Shown here one piece after another: positions 25,513-33,221 of a DNA stretch of 64,000 nucleotides. Position 1 is the first letter of the stretch, and every line of letters starts with the position of its first letter. The notes below the pieces were generated by a model. That model did not search any database. It was given only the letters and a program-made list of their open reading frames with translations, and was not told the origin of the DNA. Source of the DNA: Saccharopolyspora dendranthemae (lineage in GTDB: Bacteria; Actinomycetota; Actinomycetes; Mycobacteriales; Pseudonocardiaceae); NCBI RefSeq assembly GCF_007829955.1, contig NZ_VIWX01000005.1, forward strand, positions 124,001 through 188,000, in the 5' to 3' direction. The position numbers and the translations under genes are program-made.

Positions 25513-25863
25513 ATGTTCACCGCGAGTGTGCCGATACCCGAGTCGGCCGTGGACTCGCAGTTCGAGCCCGAGCAACCCCCGGGCTCCTCGCTGCAACGCC
25601 GCTTGCCCTGCCGACGCGACCCGGACCTGTGGTTCGCCGAGAGCCCGTCCGACCTGGAGCAGGCCAAGGTCCTGTGCAGCGACTGCCCGATCAAGAGCGC
25701 GTGCCTGGCCGGCGCGATGGACCGCTGCGAACCCTGGGGGGTCTGGGGAGGCGAGATCTTCGAACGCGGCGAGGTCGTCGCCCGCAAGCGCAGGCGCGGT
25801 CGTCCGCGCAAGCACCCACGTCCGGAAGAAGTCGAACCCCGCAAGCAGGAGCGAGCAGCATGA
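25513..25863 (+). CDS. whiB7: WhiB7 transcription factor
   Basis: A 116-residue WhiB-family iron-sulphur protein. Four cysteines suit a 4Fe-4S cluster (LPCRRD, then CSDCPIKSAC). The conserved turn CEPWGVWGGE follows, and the C-terminus has an AT-hook RRGRPRKH that distinguishes WhiB7 from other paralogues. WhiB7 binds the vegetative sigma factor and activates intrinsic antibiotic-resistance genes after ribosome stress. The ATG at 25513 has ggaggaa 6 nt upstream. It sits directly after uvrD2, as in M. tuberculosis (Rv3197A). A promoter, leader ORF and attenuator precede it. The next small gene overlaps its stop. Confidence 0.92.
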   Translation: MFTASVPIPESAVDSQFEPEQPPGSSLQRRLPCRRDPDLWFAESPSDLEQAKVLCSDCPIKSACLAGAMDRCEPWGVWGGEIFERGEVVARKRRRGRPRKHPRPEEVEPRKQERAA

Positions 25864-26069
25864 CCAACGACAACGCGACCACCCTGATTCACCCGAACAA
25901 CGCGGAGCTGCGCATGCAACCGACCGAGGAACTGATCCGGATACATCGGAAGGAGATGCTGGCCGAAGCGGAGCGACAACGCGAAGGACGTGCGCTCTCG
26001 GCAGGCAGGAGATGGCGGGCGATCGCCCGCTACGCGACGAGAAGAGCCGAAGCCGCTGAGCAGCGCTGA
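25860..26069 (+). CDS. Small charged protein coupled to whiB7
   Basis: A 69-residue hydrophilic protein whose ATG overlaps the whiB7 stop (ATGA). It begins MTNDNATTLIHPNNAELRMQ and ends in an Arg/Ala-rich helix (GRRWRAIARYATRRAEAAEQ). No family is recognised. Because it can only be translated from the whiB7 message, it is expected to be induced with WhiB7 under translation stress. A nucleic-acid or ribosome contact is possible given the basic helix, but this is speculation. Confidence 0.6.
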   Translation: MTNDNATTLIHPNNAELRMQPTEELIRIHRKEMLAEAERQREGRALSAGRRWRAIARYATRRAEAAEQR

Positions 26070-26194
26070 ACCCTGTGATCGCGCGCTCGCGGGTGCCGCG
26101 TCGGCCGCTGCTTTCCGGCGGCGGCCGACGCACTCTTGCTGACATGGCAAATCGGCGTGCGTGGTTCGCGTTGCCCGGTCTAGGGTTTCGGCTC

Positions 26195-27091
26195 GTGGGA
26201 GCACATTCGCATTCGCATTCGCACGACAACATCGACTGGGACGCGCACCTGCAGCGGTTGCGCGCAGCTGACGACTTCATCGAGCCGGACCTCGTCGAGG
26301 TCGTCGGACGGCTGCTGCTGCCGGACGACCGATCGGTGATCGAGATCGGCGCCGGGGCGGGCGGAACCGCTGCGATCTTCGCGAAGTCCCTCGCGGGCAA
26401 CGGCGGAGACCCGCAGCTGACCATCGTCGACACCGCCGAGCAGCTGCTCGCGGCGGCGGGGGAGCGGGCGTCGGATGCGGCCGAGGGCATCACGGTCCGG
26501 ACCGTCCGGGCGGACGCCGCGGCCGACACGCTCGCCGCGGAGATCCACCAGGCGGGTGCTCCGGCGCAGGCCGACCTGGTCTACGCGGCGTTCGTGGTGC
26601 ACCACCTGCCCGACCAGCTCGCGGGTCTGCGCAGGCTCGCGGAGCTGGTCACACCCGGCGGGAGGCTGGCGGTCGTGGAGTTCGGCCTGCAGACCAGGGT
26701 GCTGCCCGCCGACGTCGGGATCGGCGCACCAGGCCTGGAGGCCAGGCTGCTGGGCGCGAGCGAGCAGTGGTTCCAGCGGATGCGCGCCGAGATGGACGGA
26801 GCGGTCCGGCTCCCGGTCGGCTGGCCGAAGGCGATGGAAGAGGCGGGGCTGACGGGGGCGACCTCGTTCAGCTACCTCGTCGACCGGGCGGCGCCGCTGG
26901 ACGAATCGGGTCGCGCCGCTGCGCTGCGACAGCTGCAGATGCTCCGCCGCGACGCCGACGAACTCCTCGACCCCGGGGACGTCACCGCGCTCGACCAGCT
27001 CCTGGACCCGGAAGGCGAGCACTACGCCGGCAACAGGGACGACCTGCATTACCTCAGCGCCAACACGGTCCACATCGGCACCAAGCCGTAG
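26195..27091 (+). CDS. SAM-dependent methyltransferase
   Basis: A 298-residue class I methyltransferase. After a His-rich N-terminus (GAHSHSHSHDNIDWDAHL) comes motif I, VIEIGAGAGG (near residue 49), the acidic motif II, LTIVDTAE, and motif IV, DLVYAAFVVHHLPDQLAGL. The C-terminal half is variable and gives no clue to the substrate. The GTG at 26195 lies 8 nt after TAGGGT, a -10-like hexamer, so the message may be leaderless; longer frames from 26075 or 26144 seem less likely. The His-rich start could bind metal. It follows whiB7 on the same strand but is probably independently transcribed. Confidence 0.75.
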   Translation: MGAHSHSHSHDNIDWDAHLQRLRAADDFIEPDLVEVVGRLLLPDDRSVIEIGAGAGGTAAIFAKSLAGNGGDPQLTIVDTAEQLLAAAGERASDAAEGITVRTVRADAAADTLAAEIHQAGAPAQADLVYAAFVVHHLPDQLAGLRRLAELVTPGGRLAVVEFGLQTRVLPADVGIGAPGLEARLLGASEQWFQRMRAEMDGAVRLPVGWPKAMEEAGLTGATSFSYLVDRAAPLDESGRAAALRQLQMLRRDADELLDPGDVTALDQLLDPEGEHYAGNRDDLHYLSANTVHIGTKP

Positions 27092-27112
27092 GGGCTCTTG
27101 AGGAATCGCTGT

Positions 27113-27133
27113 GCGTGGCGGTGCGGGCGGCGG
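27113..27133 (+). repeat. Remnant of structured repeat family 1
   Basis: gcgtggcggtgcgggcggcgg matches the left edge of copies A and B with one change. It lies in the 75-bp gap between the convergent methyltransferase and ABC1 genes. The rest of the element is not recognisable. Confidence 0.45.
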
Positions 27134-27166
27134 GGCCTGGCGCGTCGAGCGACGTGGGATCCGGGC

Positions 27167-28486
27167 TCAGGCCTCGGCTTCGGCGAAGCCGGGTTGCCAT
27201 TCGGCGATGATGTCACGGGTGGCGACCTCGGCGTCCAGCTGGCACAGGATGCCGGTGGCCCCGAGCGTGACCCGGTGGATCAGCAGGTAGTCCGGCGGCA
27301 GGTTCAGCGACCTGCCGGTACGGAAATCCGGACCTCGCAGGTCGGAGACGCGTTCGGCCTGCTGCTGCAACCAGCTGCGGCTGAAGTGGAACGTCTCCTC
27401 GCGGGCCGGGTCGACGAACGGCGCCAGGTAGGCGAGCACGTCCTCAGCGGGCAGTTCCTGATCCGGCTGCACGAATCGCTCCGACCGCAGCAGCTCCAGC
27501 AGCTCGGTCGAGCGGTCCTCCAACGCCAGGCGGATCATCTTGCCGAAGGTCGGCGGAAGTCCGTCCGGGACCCGGGAGACCGCGCCGAAGTCGATCACGC
27601 ACAGCTGGTCATCGGGGAGCAGCATGAAGTTGCCCGGATGCGGGTCGGCGTGCAACAGCCCGACCTTCGCCGGGGTCGAGAAGTGGAACTCCGCCAGCAG
27701 TCGGCCGGCCAGGTTGCGCTCGTCCTGCTCGCCGTCGGCGATGATCTTCGAGAACGGCTTGCCCGTGACCCACTCCGTGACCACGACCTTCGGGGCGCTC
27801 GCGATCACCGCGGGCACCACGACGCGCTCGTCATCGGAGAAGACCTTGGCGAAGGTGCGCTGGTTCTCGGCCTCGATGCGGTAGTCGAGCTCCTCGACCA
27901 TGCGCTCCTGCAGCTCCTCCAGGAGCGGTTTGACCTCGGCGCCCGGCGCCAGCGACTGGAACAGCCGGGAGAACCGCATCAGCTGCCGCAGGTCGGAGCG
28001 CAACGCCTCGTCGGCGCCCGGGTACTGAACCTTGACCGCCACCTCGCGGCCGTCGTGCCACACCGCCCGGTGGACCTGGCCGATGCTCGCCGAGGCCGCG
28101 GGTTCGTCGTCGAAGGACTCGAACCGCTGGCGCCACGACGAGCCCAGCTGCTCGCTGAGCACCCGGTGAACGCTGCTGACCGGCATCGGTGGCGCTGCGG
28201 ACTGCAGCTTGGTCAGCGCCTCGCGGTAGGGACCCGCCATCGCGTCGGGGACGGCGGCTTCGAAGACGCTCAACGCCTGGCCGAACTTCATGGCCCCGCC
28301 CTTGAGCTGCCCGAGCACCGCGAACAGCTGCTCAGCGGTCTTGGCAGCCACGTCGGCGTTGATCTCGGCCGCGTCCTGACCGGTCAGGCGACGACCCCAG
28401 CCCGCGGCAACTCGTCCGGCGACGCCCAGTGGGAGGCTGGCGAGCTTGGCGGTGCGATGTGCGGCTTGGCGGGGAATGTCGGCCAC
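27167..28486 (-). CDS. ABC1/UbiB-family atypical kinase
   Basis: A 439-residue member of the ABC1 (AarF/UbiB) kinase-like family, linked in other organisms to quinone biosynthesis and lipid homeostasis. Family marks are all present: KFGQ (the KxGQ loop), VAVKVQYPGA with the ATP-binding Lys, EELDYRIEAENQ (the ExD motif), LLHADPHPGNFML (catalytic loop) and VIDFGAVSR (the DFG motif). The GTG at 28486 is chosen because an aggag site lies just upstream and the peptide then begins with ADIPRQAAHRTAKLASLPLG, as usual in actinobacterial members; the longer frame adds 29 residues without similarity. It corresponds to Rv3197, next to whiB7. Confidence 0.88.
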   Translation of the reverse strand: MADIPRQAAHRTAKLASLPLGVAGRVAAGWGRRLTGQDAAEINADVAAKTAEQLFAVLGQLKGGAMKFGQALSVFEAAVPDAMAGPYREALTKLQSAAPPMPVSSVHRVLSEQLGSSWRQRFESFDDEPAASASIGQVHRAVWHDGREVAVKVQYPGADEALRSDLRQLMRFSRLFQSLAPGAEVKPLLEELQERMVEELDYRIEAENQRTFAKVFSDDERVVVPAVIASAPKVVVTEWVTGKPFSKIIADGEQDERNLAGRLLAEFHFSTPAKVGLLHADPHPGNFMLLPDDQLCVIDFGAVSRVPDGLPPTFGKMIRLALEDRSTELLELLRSERFVQPDQELPAEDVLAYLAPFVDPAREETFHFSRSWLQQQAERVSDLRGPDFRTGRSLNLPPDYLLIHRVTLGATGILCQLDAEVATRDIIAEWQPGFAEAEA

Positions 28487-28714
28487 GAATTCTCCTAGGT
28501 GCGCGCAGGAAAACCCTCTCGAAGACCGAAAGCCGTGAGTTCGCCATTCGGAATCCGAGAAGCCCATCAACATGCTAGTCGTTCACGAGCGCGTCGTGGG
28601 CTGTGATCGGCATTCTGGAGGAGTGAGGTTCGTTCCCCCGGCCTAATCGGACGGGCCGGTGGGAACGGTGGAAAACGGATTCGGCGCGTCTCGATGCGCC
28701 TGAGGACTGGCGCA

Positions 28715-28738
28715 GGGTGGGCCGCTGAGGGCCCACCC
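28715..28738 (-). terminator. Hairpin downstream of the DUF5679 gene
   Basis: gggtgggcc and ggcccaccc form a perfect 9-bp stem with a 6-nt loop, starting 8 bp past the stop of the minus-strand gene. There is no U-tract. A second imperfect hairpin lies at 28632-28666. Confidence 0.5.
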
Positions 28739-28746
28739 GTGCCCTG

Positions 28747-28896
28747 TCACGCCTTGCCGAGGATGCGGGTCATCTTGGTTCCGCACACCGGGCATGTGCC
28801 CTTGGCCATCCGGCGTCCGTTGGTCTCCGAGACCTCACCGGAAAAGTCGCGCTTCTCCCGGCACTTCACGCAGTAGCCGTTGTACGTCTCGGCCAC
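28747..28896 (-). CDS. DUF5679 zinc-ribbon protein
   Basis: A 49-residue protein with two CxxC knuckles, YCVKCREKR and CPVCGTKM, around a basic stretch (NGRRMAKG), the DUF5679 pattern. It probably binds one zinc ion; no molecular role is established that I know of. The GTG start at 28896 follows aaggagggg. It lies between the ABC1 kinase and the DUF45 peptidase, as part of the conserved whiB7-to-UPF0182 neighbourhood. Confidence 0.8.
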   Translation of the reverse strand: MAETYNGYCVKCREKRDFSGEVSETNGRRMAKGTCPVCGTKMTRILGKA

Positions 28897-29123
28897 GGCT
28901 CCCCTCCTTCTGGTCATTGATCCAGCGCCACAGCTGGATCGCCGTCGCCCCCCTGCGGGCGGCTGGGGGAACCGTACAGGCGGAGTAATTGAGATGCATG
29001 CATTACGCGTAGGGCATGTTCGACTCGATGGAGTAATCATTCGGCCATTGATGCGCACCTGGAGTTGAGGTGCAGCTCACAGGGGGAACCGTTTGTCGGA
29101 GCCGATCGCTAGGGTCCACTTCC

Positions 29124-29681
29124 GTGGCTGAACCGCAGGTCGAGGTCCGCCGCAGCAAGCGCCGCCGGCAGACGGTGAGCGCTTATCGCGACGGCGACAA
29201 GATCGTGGTGCTGCTCCCGGCTCGGATGAGCCGTGCGGAGGAAAAACGCTGGGTGGCGGACATGCTGAGCCGTCTTCAGCGCAGTGAGACGCGACGCCGA
29301 TCCCCCGCGCGCAACTCGGACGAGGCGCTGGTGCAGCGCTGCCGTGAGCTGTCCCTGAAATACCTGGACGGCCGGACCGATCCGAGCAGTGTTCGATGGG
29401 TACCGCCGATGCGGACCCGCTGGGCCTCGTGCACGCCTAGCGAGGGCACCATTCGGGTGAGTCAACGGCTGCGAGATGTACCCGGTTGGGTGCTGGATTA
29501 CGTGCTCGTCCACGAGCTCGCGCACCTGCTGGTGCCTGGGCACGGCGCCGATTTCTGGAAGTGGGTCCAGCGGTACCCGAAGACGGAACGGGCGATCGGC
29601 TACTTGGAGGGCCTGGTCGCGGCGGCCCAGCTCGAGATCGGCCTCACCGACGACGAGACCGAAGAACCCGAAGCCTCCTGA
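29124..29681 (+). CDS. YgjP-like (DUF45) metallopeptidase
   Basis: A 185-residue zincin of the YgjP/SprT-like group. The zinc motif is VHELAHLLVPGHG (HExxH plus a third His) followed by FWKWVQRYP, matching the family pattern HELxH...H..FW. Upstream are RWASCTPSEGTIRVSQRL and VLDYVLVHE, also conserved. The basic N-terminus (VRRSKRRRQTVSAYRDG) is usual. The GTG at 29124 lies 8 nt after TAGGGT, suggesting a leaderless transcript. Some actinobacterial relatives are annotated as M48 peptidases. The substrate is unknown. Confidence 0.85.
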   Translation: MAEPQVEVRRSKRRRQTVSAYRDGDKIVVLLPARMSRAEEKRWVADMLSRLQRSETRRRSPARNSDEALVQRCRELSLKYLDGRTDPSSVRWVPPMRTRWASCTPSEGTIRVSQRLRDVPGWVLDYVLVHELAHLLVPGHGADFWKWVQRYPKTERAIGYLEGLVAAAQLEIGLTDDETEEPEAS

Positions 29682-29734
29682 CGCCACTTCCAGCAACCGT
29701 TCTGGGGTGCCGTCTGGATTCCGCGCGCGGCAGT

Positions 29735-29804
29735 TCCCAGTTTTAGTCCAAACTGAGCCGACATTTCGGACATGATCATGGCTCGGTTTGGACTAAAACT
29801 GGGA
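29735..29804 (-). repeat. 70-bp inverted element (family 2), copy 2, subtype A
   Basis: Same 70-bp element as 11771-11840 but inverted, so its interior reads gagccgacatttcggacatg on the plus strand. The stem arms are perfect for the outer 19 bp. It lies in the convergent gap between the DUF45 peptidase and the DUF2342 zincin. Confidence 0.85.
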
Positions 29805-29869
29805 TCGGACGCACATCAGCCCACCGCGAGGTCGCGATGGGCTGATGTGGTGAAGCGGTTCTGCGCAGG

Positions 29870-31351
29870 TCAGGACTGGGTGTCTCCGTTGGGGCCTTCG
29901 GTGTTCTTGGGGCCTTCCGGTCCCTCGTCGTCCGGGCCGTTGGGCTTCTCGCCCTCGGTGCTGTCGGAGCTCTGGGACTCGGTGGTGTCGTCGGACTTCT
30001 CGGCTTCCTCGGCGCGGCGGATGGCCGCGATCGGGTCGTCGAGGTCGGAGTTCGAGCCCCACCGGTCGGCGAAGTCGAGCGGCTCGTCGAGGTCGGTGCT
30101 GTCCGGCAGCAGGTCCGGGTGGTCCCAGACCTGATCGCGGGCCTCGGTGCCGTGGCGTTCGGCCATGAGCCGCCAGAGGTTGGCCGCGTCGCGCATCCGG
30201 CGCGGGCGCAGCTCCAGCCCGATCAGCGTCGCGAAGGTCTGCTCGGCGGGACCGCCGCTGGCGCGACGCCTGCGGATCAGCTCGCCCAGGGCATCGGCGG
30301 AGGGCAACCGCTCGCCCAGCGCATCGGCGACGACCACGTCGACCCAACCCTCGACCAGCGCCAGCAGCGTTTCGAGCCGGGTCAGCGCGGCCTGCTGCTC
30401 CGGGGTGGTCTTCGGCTCGAGCATTCCCGAGCTCATCATCTCCTGCATCGCCGCCGGGTTGGACGGATCGACCTTGCCGGCCAGGTCTTCCAGCGCGGAG
30501 GTGTCGATGTGGATGCCGCGCGCGTACTCCTCGACGGTGGCCAGCAGCCGCTGCGCCAACCACGGGACGTGCCCGAACAGCCGGTGGTGCGCCGCTTCCC
30601 GCGCGGCCAGGAACAGGGTGGCCTCGCTCGTCGGCCGGTCCAGTCCTTCGACGAACCGGTCGATGTTGGCGGGCAGCAGCGCCGCGGTCCCCGAGGGTCC
30701 GAGCGGGAGTCCGACCTCGGTGGAGGTCAGCACGTCGCCGCCGAGCTGGGCGAGTCCGCTGCCGAGCTGCGAACCGAAGGTCATCCCGCCCATCTGGCCG
30801 AGCATGTTCAGCAGCGGGCCGGCCGCCTGCTTCGCCTCCTCCGGCAGCGCTTCCAACCACGCCGCGGACATGCGCTGTGCGATCGGGTCGCACAGCCGCT
30901 GCCACACCGGCAGCGTCTTCTCGACCCAATCCACCGAGGACCAGGTCTGCACCGAGCGCACGCCCGCGGGCAGCGAAGTGCTGGCGTCCAGCCAGAGCTC
31001 GGCGAGCCGAACCGCGTCCTCGATCGCCTTGACCTGCTCCTGGCTGGGCCGCTCGGTGCGCTGGTTGTTGTGCAGCTGCTGCACGGCGAGCTGCTTGGCG
31101 AGGTCGTAGTTGACCGGCCCGGACTGGCCGCCGCCACCACTACCGGACTGGCTCAGCGCCTGGCCGAGCTGGCTCAGCATCTGGCCGAGCTGCCCCATGT
31201 CGAAGTTGCCGCCCGGTCCGGGCATGCCGGCGAAACCGAAGGGATTGTCCCCAGGGTTGCCGGACCCGCCCTCAGAGCGGCCTTGCGACGAGTCGCCCTT
31301 GTCAGAGTCGTCGGGGTCCTGCGAGCCGAACCCGAACGGCATATTGGTCAT
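29870..31351 (-). CDS. Zinc-dependent metalloprotease, DUF2342 (zincin_2) family
   Basis: A 493-residue protein of the actinobacterial DUF2342 family, predicted zincins once linked by genome context to F420 biosynthesis. A Gly/Ser/Asp-rich N-terminal tail (about 75 residues, NPFGFAGMPGPGG) and an acidic Ser/Thr-rich C-terminal tail surround the core. The putative metal site is AAREAAHHRLFGHVPW near residue 255, followed by LEDLAGKVDPSNPAAMQEMM. The ATG at 31351 lies about 6 nt after a TACGGT hexamer on the minus strand, so the message may be leaderless. It is divergent from the PDZ protease gene, the same pair as Rv3195/Rv3194c. Confidence 0.82.
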   Translation of the reverse strand: MTNMPFGFGSQDPDDSDKGDSSQGRSEGGSGNPGDNPFGFAGMPGPGGNFDMGQLGQMLSQLGQALSQSGSGGGGQSGPVNYDLAKQLAVQQLHNNQRTERPSQEQVKAIEDAVRLAELWLDASTSLPAGVRSVQTWSSVDWVEKTLPVWQRLCDPIAQRMSAAWLEALPEEAKQAAGPLLNMLGQMGGMTFGSQLGSGLAQLGGDVLTSTEVGLPLGPSGTAALLPANIDRFVEGLDRPTSEATLFLAAREAAHHRLFGHVPWLAQRLLATVEEYARGIHIDTSALEDLAGKVDPSNPAAMQEMMSSGMLEPKTTPEQQAALTRLETLLALVEGWVDVVVADALGERLPSADALGELIRRRRASGGPAEQTFATLIGLELRPRRMRDAANLWRLMAERHGTEARDQVWDHPDLLPDSTDLDEPLDFADRWGSNSDLDDPIAAIRRAEEAEKSDDTTESQSSDSTEGEKPNGPDDEGPEGPKNTEGPNGDTQS

Positions 31352-31456
31352 AGTTCCACCGTACGCGGCCTCGGCCGCCCCTAAGAAGAAGTCGTCTGTC
31401 TGGTCGGTGCGAACACCGGGAACATCGCCAACAGCGAACACGTACGCTGTCGCCTC

Positions 31457-32491
31457 GTGAACCGCCGTACCTGGACGCTGCTGACGAGTGTCGTGCTGGT
31501 TGTCGCCTTCGGTCTGCTCGGCGCGTTCGCGCGGGTGCCGTTCGTGGCGCTGGGCCCCGGTCCGACCTACGACACGCTCGGCTTGGATGGCGACCACCCG
31601 GTGATCAACGTCGAGGGGCAGGAAACGTACCCGACAGCCGGTCACCTCAACATGACCACGGTATCGGTCACCGACCAGTTGACGCTGTTCGGTGCGCTGG
31701 GCCTGTGGGTCTCCGGTCGCTACGCGCTGGCTCCGCGCGACGTCTACTTCCCGCCGGACAAGAGCGAGCAGCAGATCGAGCAGGAGAACACCGAGGCCTT
31801 CAACGACTCGCAGACGACCGCGGAGTCCGCGGCGCTGGGCTTCCTCGGGTATCCGAACAAGGTTCTGATCGGCCAGATCGTCAAGGGCAGTCCGGCCGAC
31901 GGCTCGCTGGAGCCCGGCGACCGCCTGCTCAACGCCAACGGCAAGCCGGTCACCGACGCTGCGTCGCTGAAGACCGCGCTGGGCGGCACCAAGCCCGGAG
32001 ACCGTGTGGAGATCCGCTACCAGCGGGGCGATCAGCCCGAGCAGGTCGCCAACGTGGAGCTGGGTCGCAACGACCAGCCGGGCGGCGACCAGTCGCAGGG
32101 CTTCCTCGGCGTGGCCGCGATCGAGCGTCCGGACGTGCCGTTCGAGATCAAGATCAGCCTCGCCGACGTCGGCGGCCCGTCGGCCGGCCTGATGTTCACG
32201 CTGGCGATCATCGACAAGCTGACGCCGGGAGAGCTCAACGGCGGCAAGTTCGTCGCGGGAACCGGTGAGATCGACCCGGCGGGCAACGTCGGCCCGATCG
32301 GCGGCATCCCGTTCAAGATGATCAAGGCCAGGGAAGCGGGCGCCACGACGTTCCTGGTGCCGGCGGACAACTGCGCCGAGGCCAAGTCGCAGGCCCCGGA
32401 AGGCCTGCAGCTCGCCCGCGTCGGCACCCTCCTCGACGCCACCAAGGCGCTGGAAGCGGTGCGCGGAAACCAGGCCCCGGCTTCCTGCTGA
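31457..32491 (+). CDS. Membrane-anchored PDZ-Lon (S16) protease, YlbL family
   Basis: A 344-residue protein. An N-terminal membrane anchor (LLTSVVLVVAFGLLGAFA) precedes VALGPGPTYDTLG, a PDZ domain (IVKGSPADGSLEPGDRLLNANGK, residues about 140-200) and a Lon-type proteolytic domain. The catalytic Ser lies in GGPSAGLMFTLA (near 240) and the Lys in GGIPFKMIKAREAGA (near 285), giving the Ser-Lys dyad. The active domain faces outward. The GTG at 31457 lies 8 nt after TACGCT. The family is associated with quality control and signalling proteolysis in other bacteria. Equivalent to Rv3194c by position. Confidence 0.9.
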   Translation: MNRRTWTLLTSVVLVVAFGLLGAFARVPFVALGPGPTYDTLGLDGDHPVINVEGQETYPTAGHLNMTTVSVTDQLTLFGALGLWVSGRYALAPRDVYFPPDKSEQQIEQENTEAFNDSQTTAESAALGFLGYPNKVLIGQIVKGSPADGSLEPGDRLLNANGKPVTDAASLKTALGGTKPGDRVEIRYQRGDQPEQVANVELGRNDQPGGDQSQGFLGVAAIERPDVPFEIKISLADVGGPSAGLMFTLAIIDKLTPGELNGGKFVAGTGEIDPAGNVGPIGGIPFKMIKAREAGATTFLVPADNCAEAKSQAPEGLQLARVGTLLDATKALEAVRGNQAPASC

Positions 32492-32497
32492 GGCCGG

Positions 32498-33025
32498 TCA
32501 GGTGAAGGTGGTCTGCAGGGCCTTGAGGAGGTTCGGGGCCAGCGACGGGTCGTTGAAGACCTCGTCCTCCTCCTCGCCGCGGAGCCGCATCACGCAGGAG
32601 TGAGCGACGTCGTCGCGCAGCACCGCGGCCACCAGCCGCGCTTCGCGGCGGTCCGGGTGCTCGGCGGCCAGCTTGCCCGCGCCTTCCTCGTCGTCGGGCA
32701 GCTCTGCCTCCGCCTCCGGCGGGAGCACGATGATCTCCTGCACCAAGGCGCAGCCGATGACCTGCTCCGGCCACTCGATGCGGGCCAGTGCCTCACCCAG
32801 GTCCTGGGCCGGCAGCGACTCCTGCGCGAGCGGGGTCAGGGGAGAGGCCGCGGGGTCGAGCTGACCGGCCATGTCAGGCGCTGCGGCGAGCATGGTCTCG
32901 GTCGACACCAGGGCGAAGATCTGCGTCGGCTGGTCCCAGCCGCCGGACGCGACGAACTCCTCGACCTCGCGGGTCGTGGCGGGCAGGGCGAACCCCAATT
33001 CCTCAACGGAAGGCATGGTCCGCAT
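32498..33025 (-). CDS. PPA1309-family protein
   Basis: A 175-residue acidic cytoplasmic protein of the actinobacterial PPA1309 family: it opens MPSVEELGFALPATTREVEE and includes ASGGWDQPTQIFALV, then DRREARLVAAVLRDDVAHSCVMRLR and DPSLAPNLLKALQTTF. No molecular function is known. It is convergent with the PDZ protease (6 bp between stops) and divergent from UPF0182, an order retained in many actinomycetes. ATG at 33025 or 33016 are both possible starts. Confidence 0.8.
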   Translation of the reverse strand: MRTMPSVEELGFALPATTREVEEFVASGGWDQPTQIFALVSTETMLAAAPDMAGQLDPAASPLTPLAQESLPAQDLGEALARIEWPEQVIGCALVQEIIVLPPEAEAELPDDEEGAGKLAAEHPDRREARLVAAVLRDDVAHSCVMRLRGEEEDEVFNDPSLAPNLLKALQTTFT

Positions 33026-33221
33026 CGTCCCAGAACGGGGATTCGCGCGATGCGGCGCGCCGGGCCGAGGCGATCGATACCGATCTGTGTCCGAAAAATA
33101 CCGTTCGCGCGGGGCCTTCCAGGAACTTCACACCTGGGTCGTAGAGTTGAACATCACGAGGGAATCGTGTTCCGGAAGCGCGATTGCCAAGTTCAGCTGA
33201 TCGTCCCCAGGAGCGTGCGCT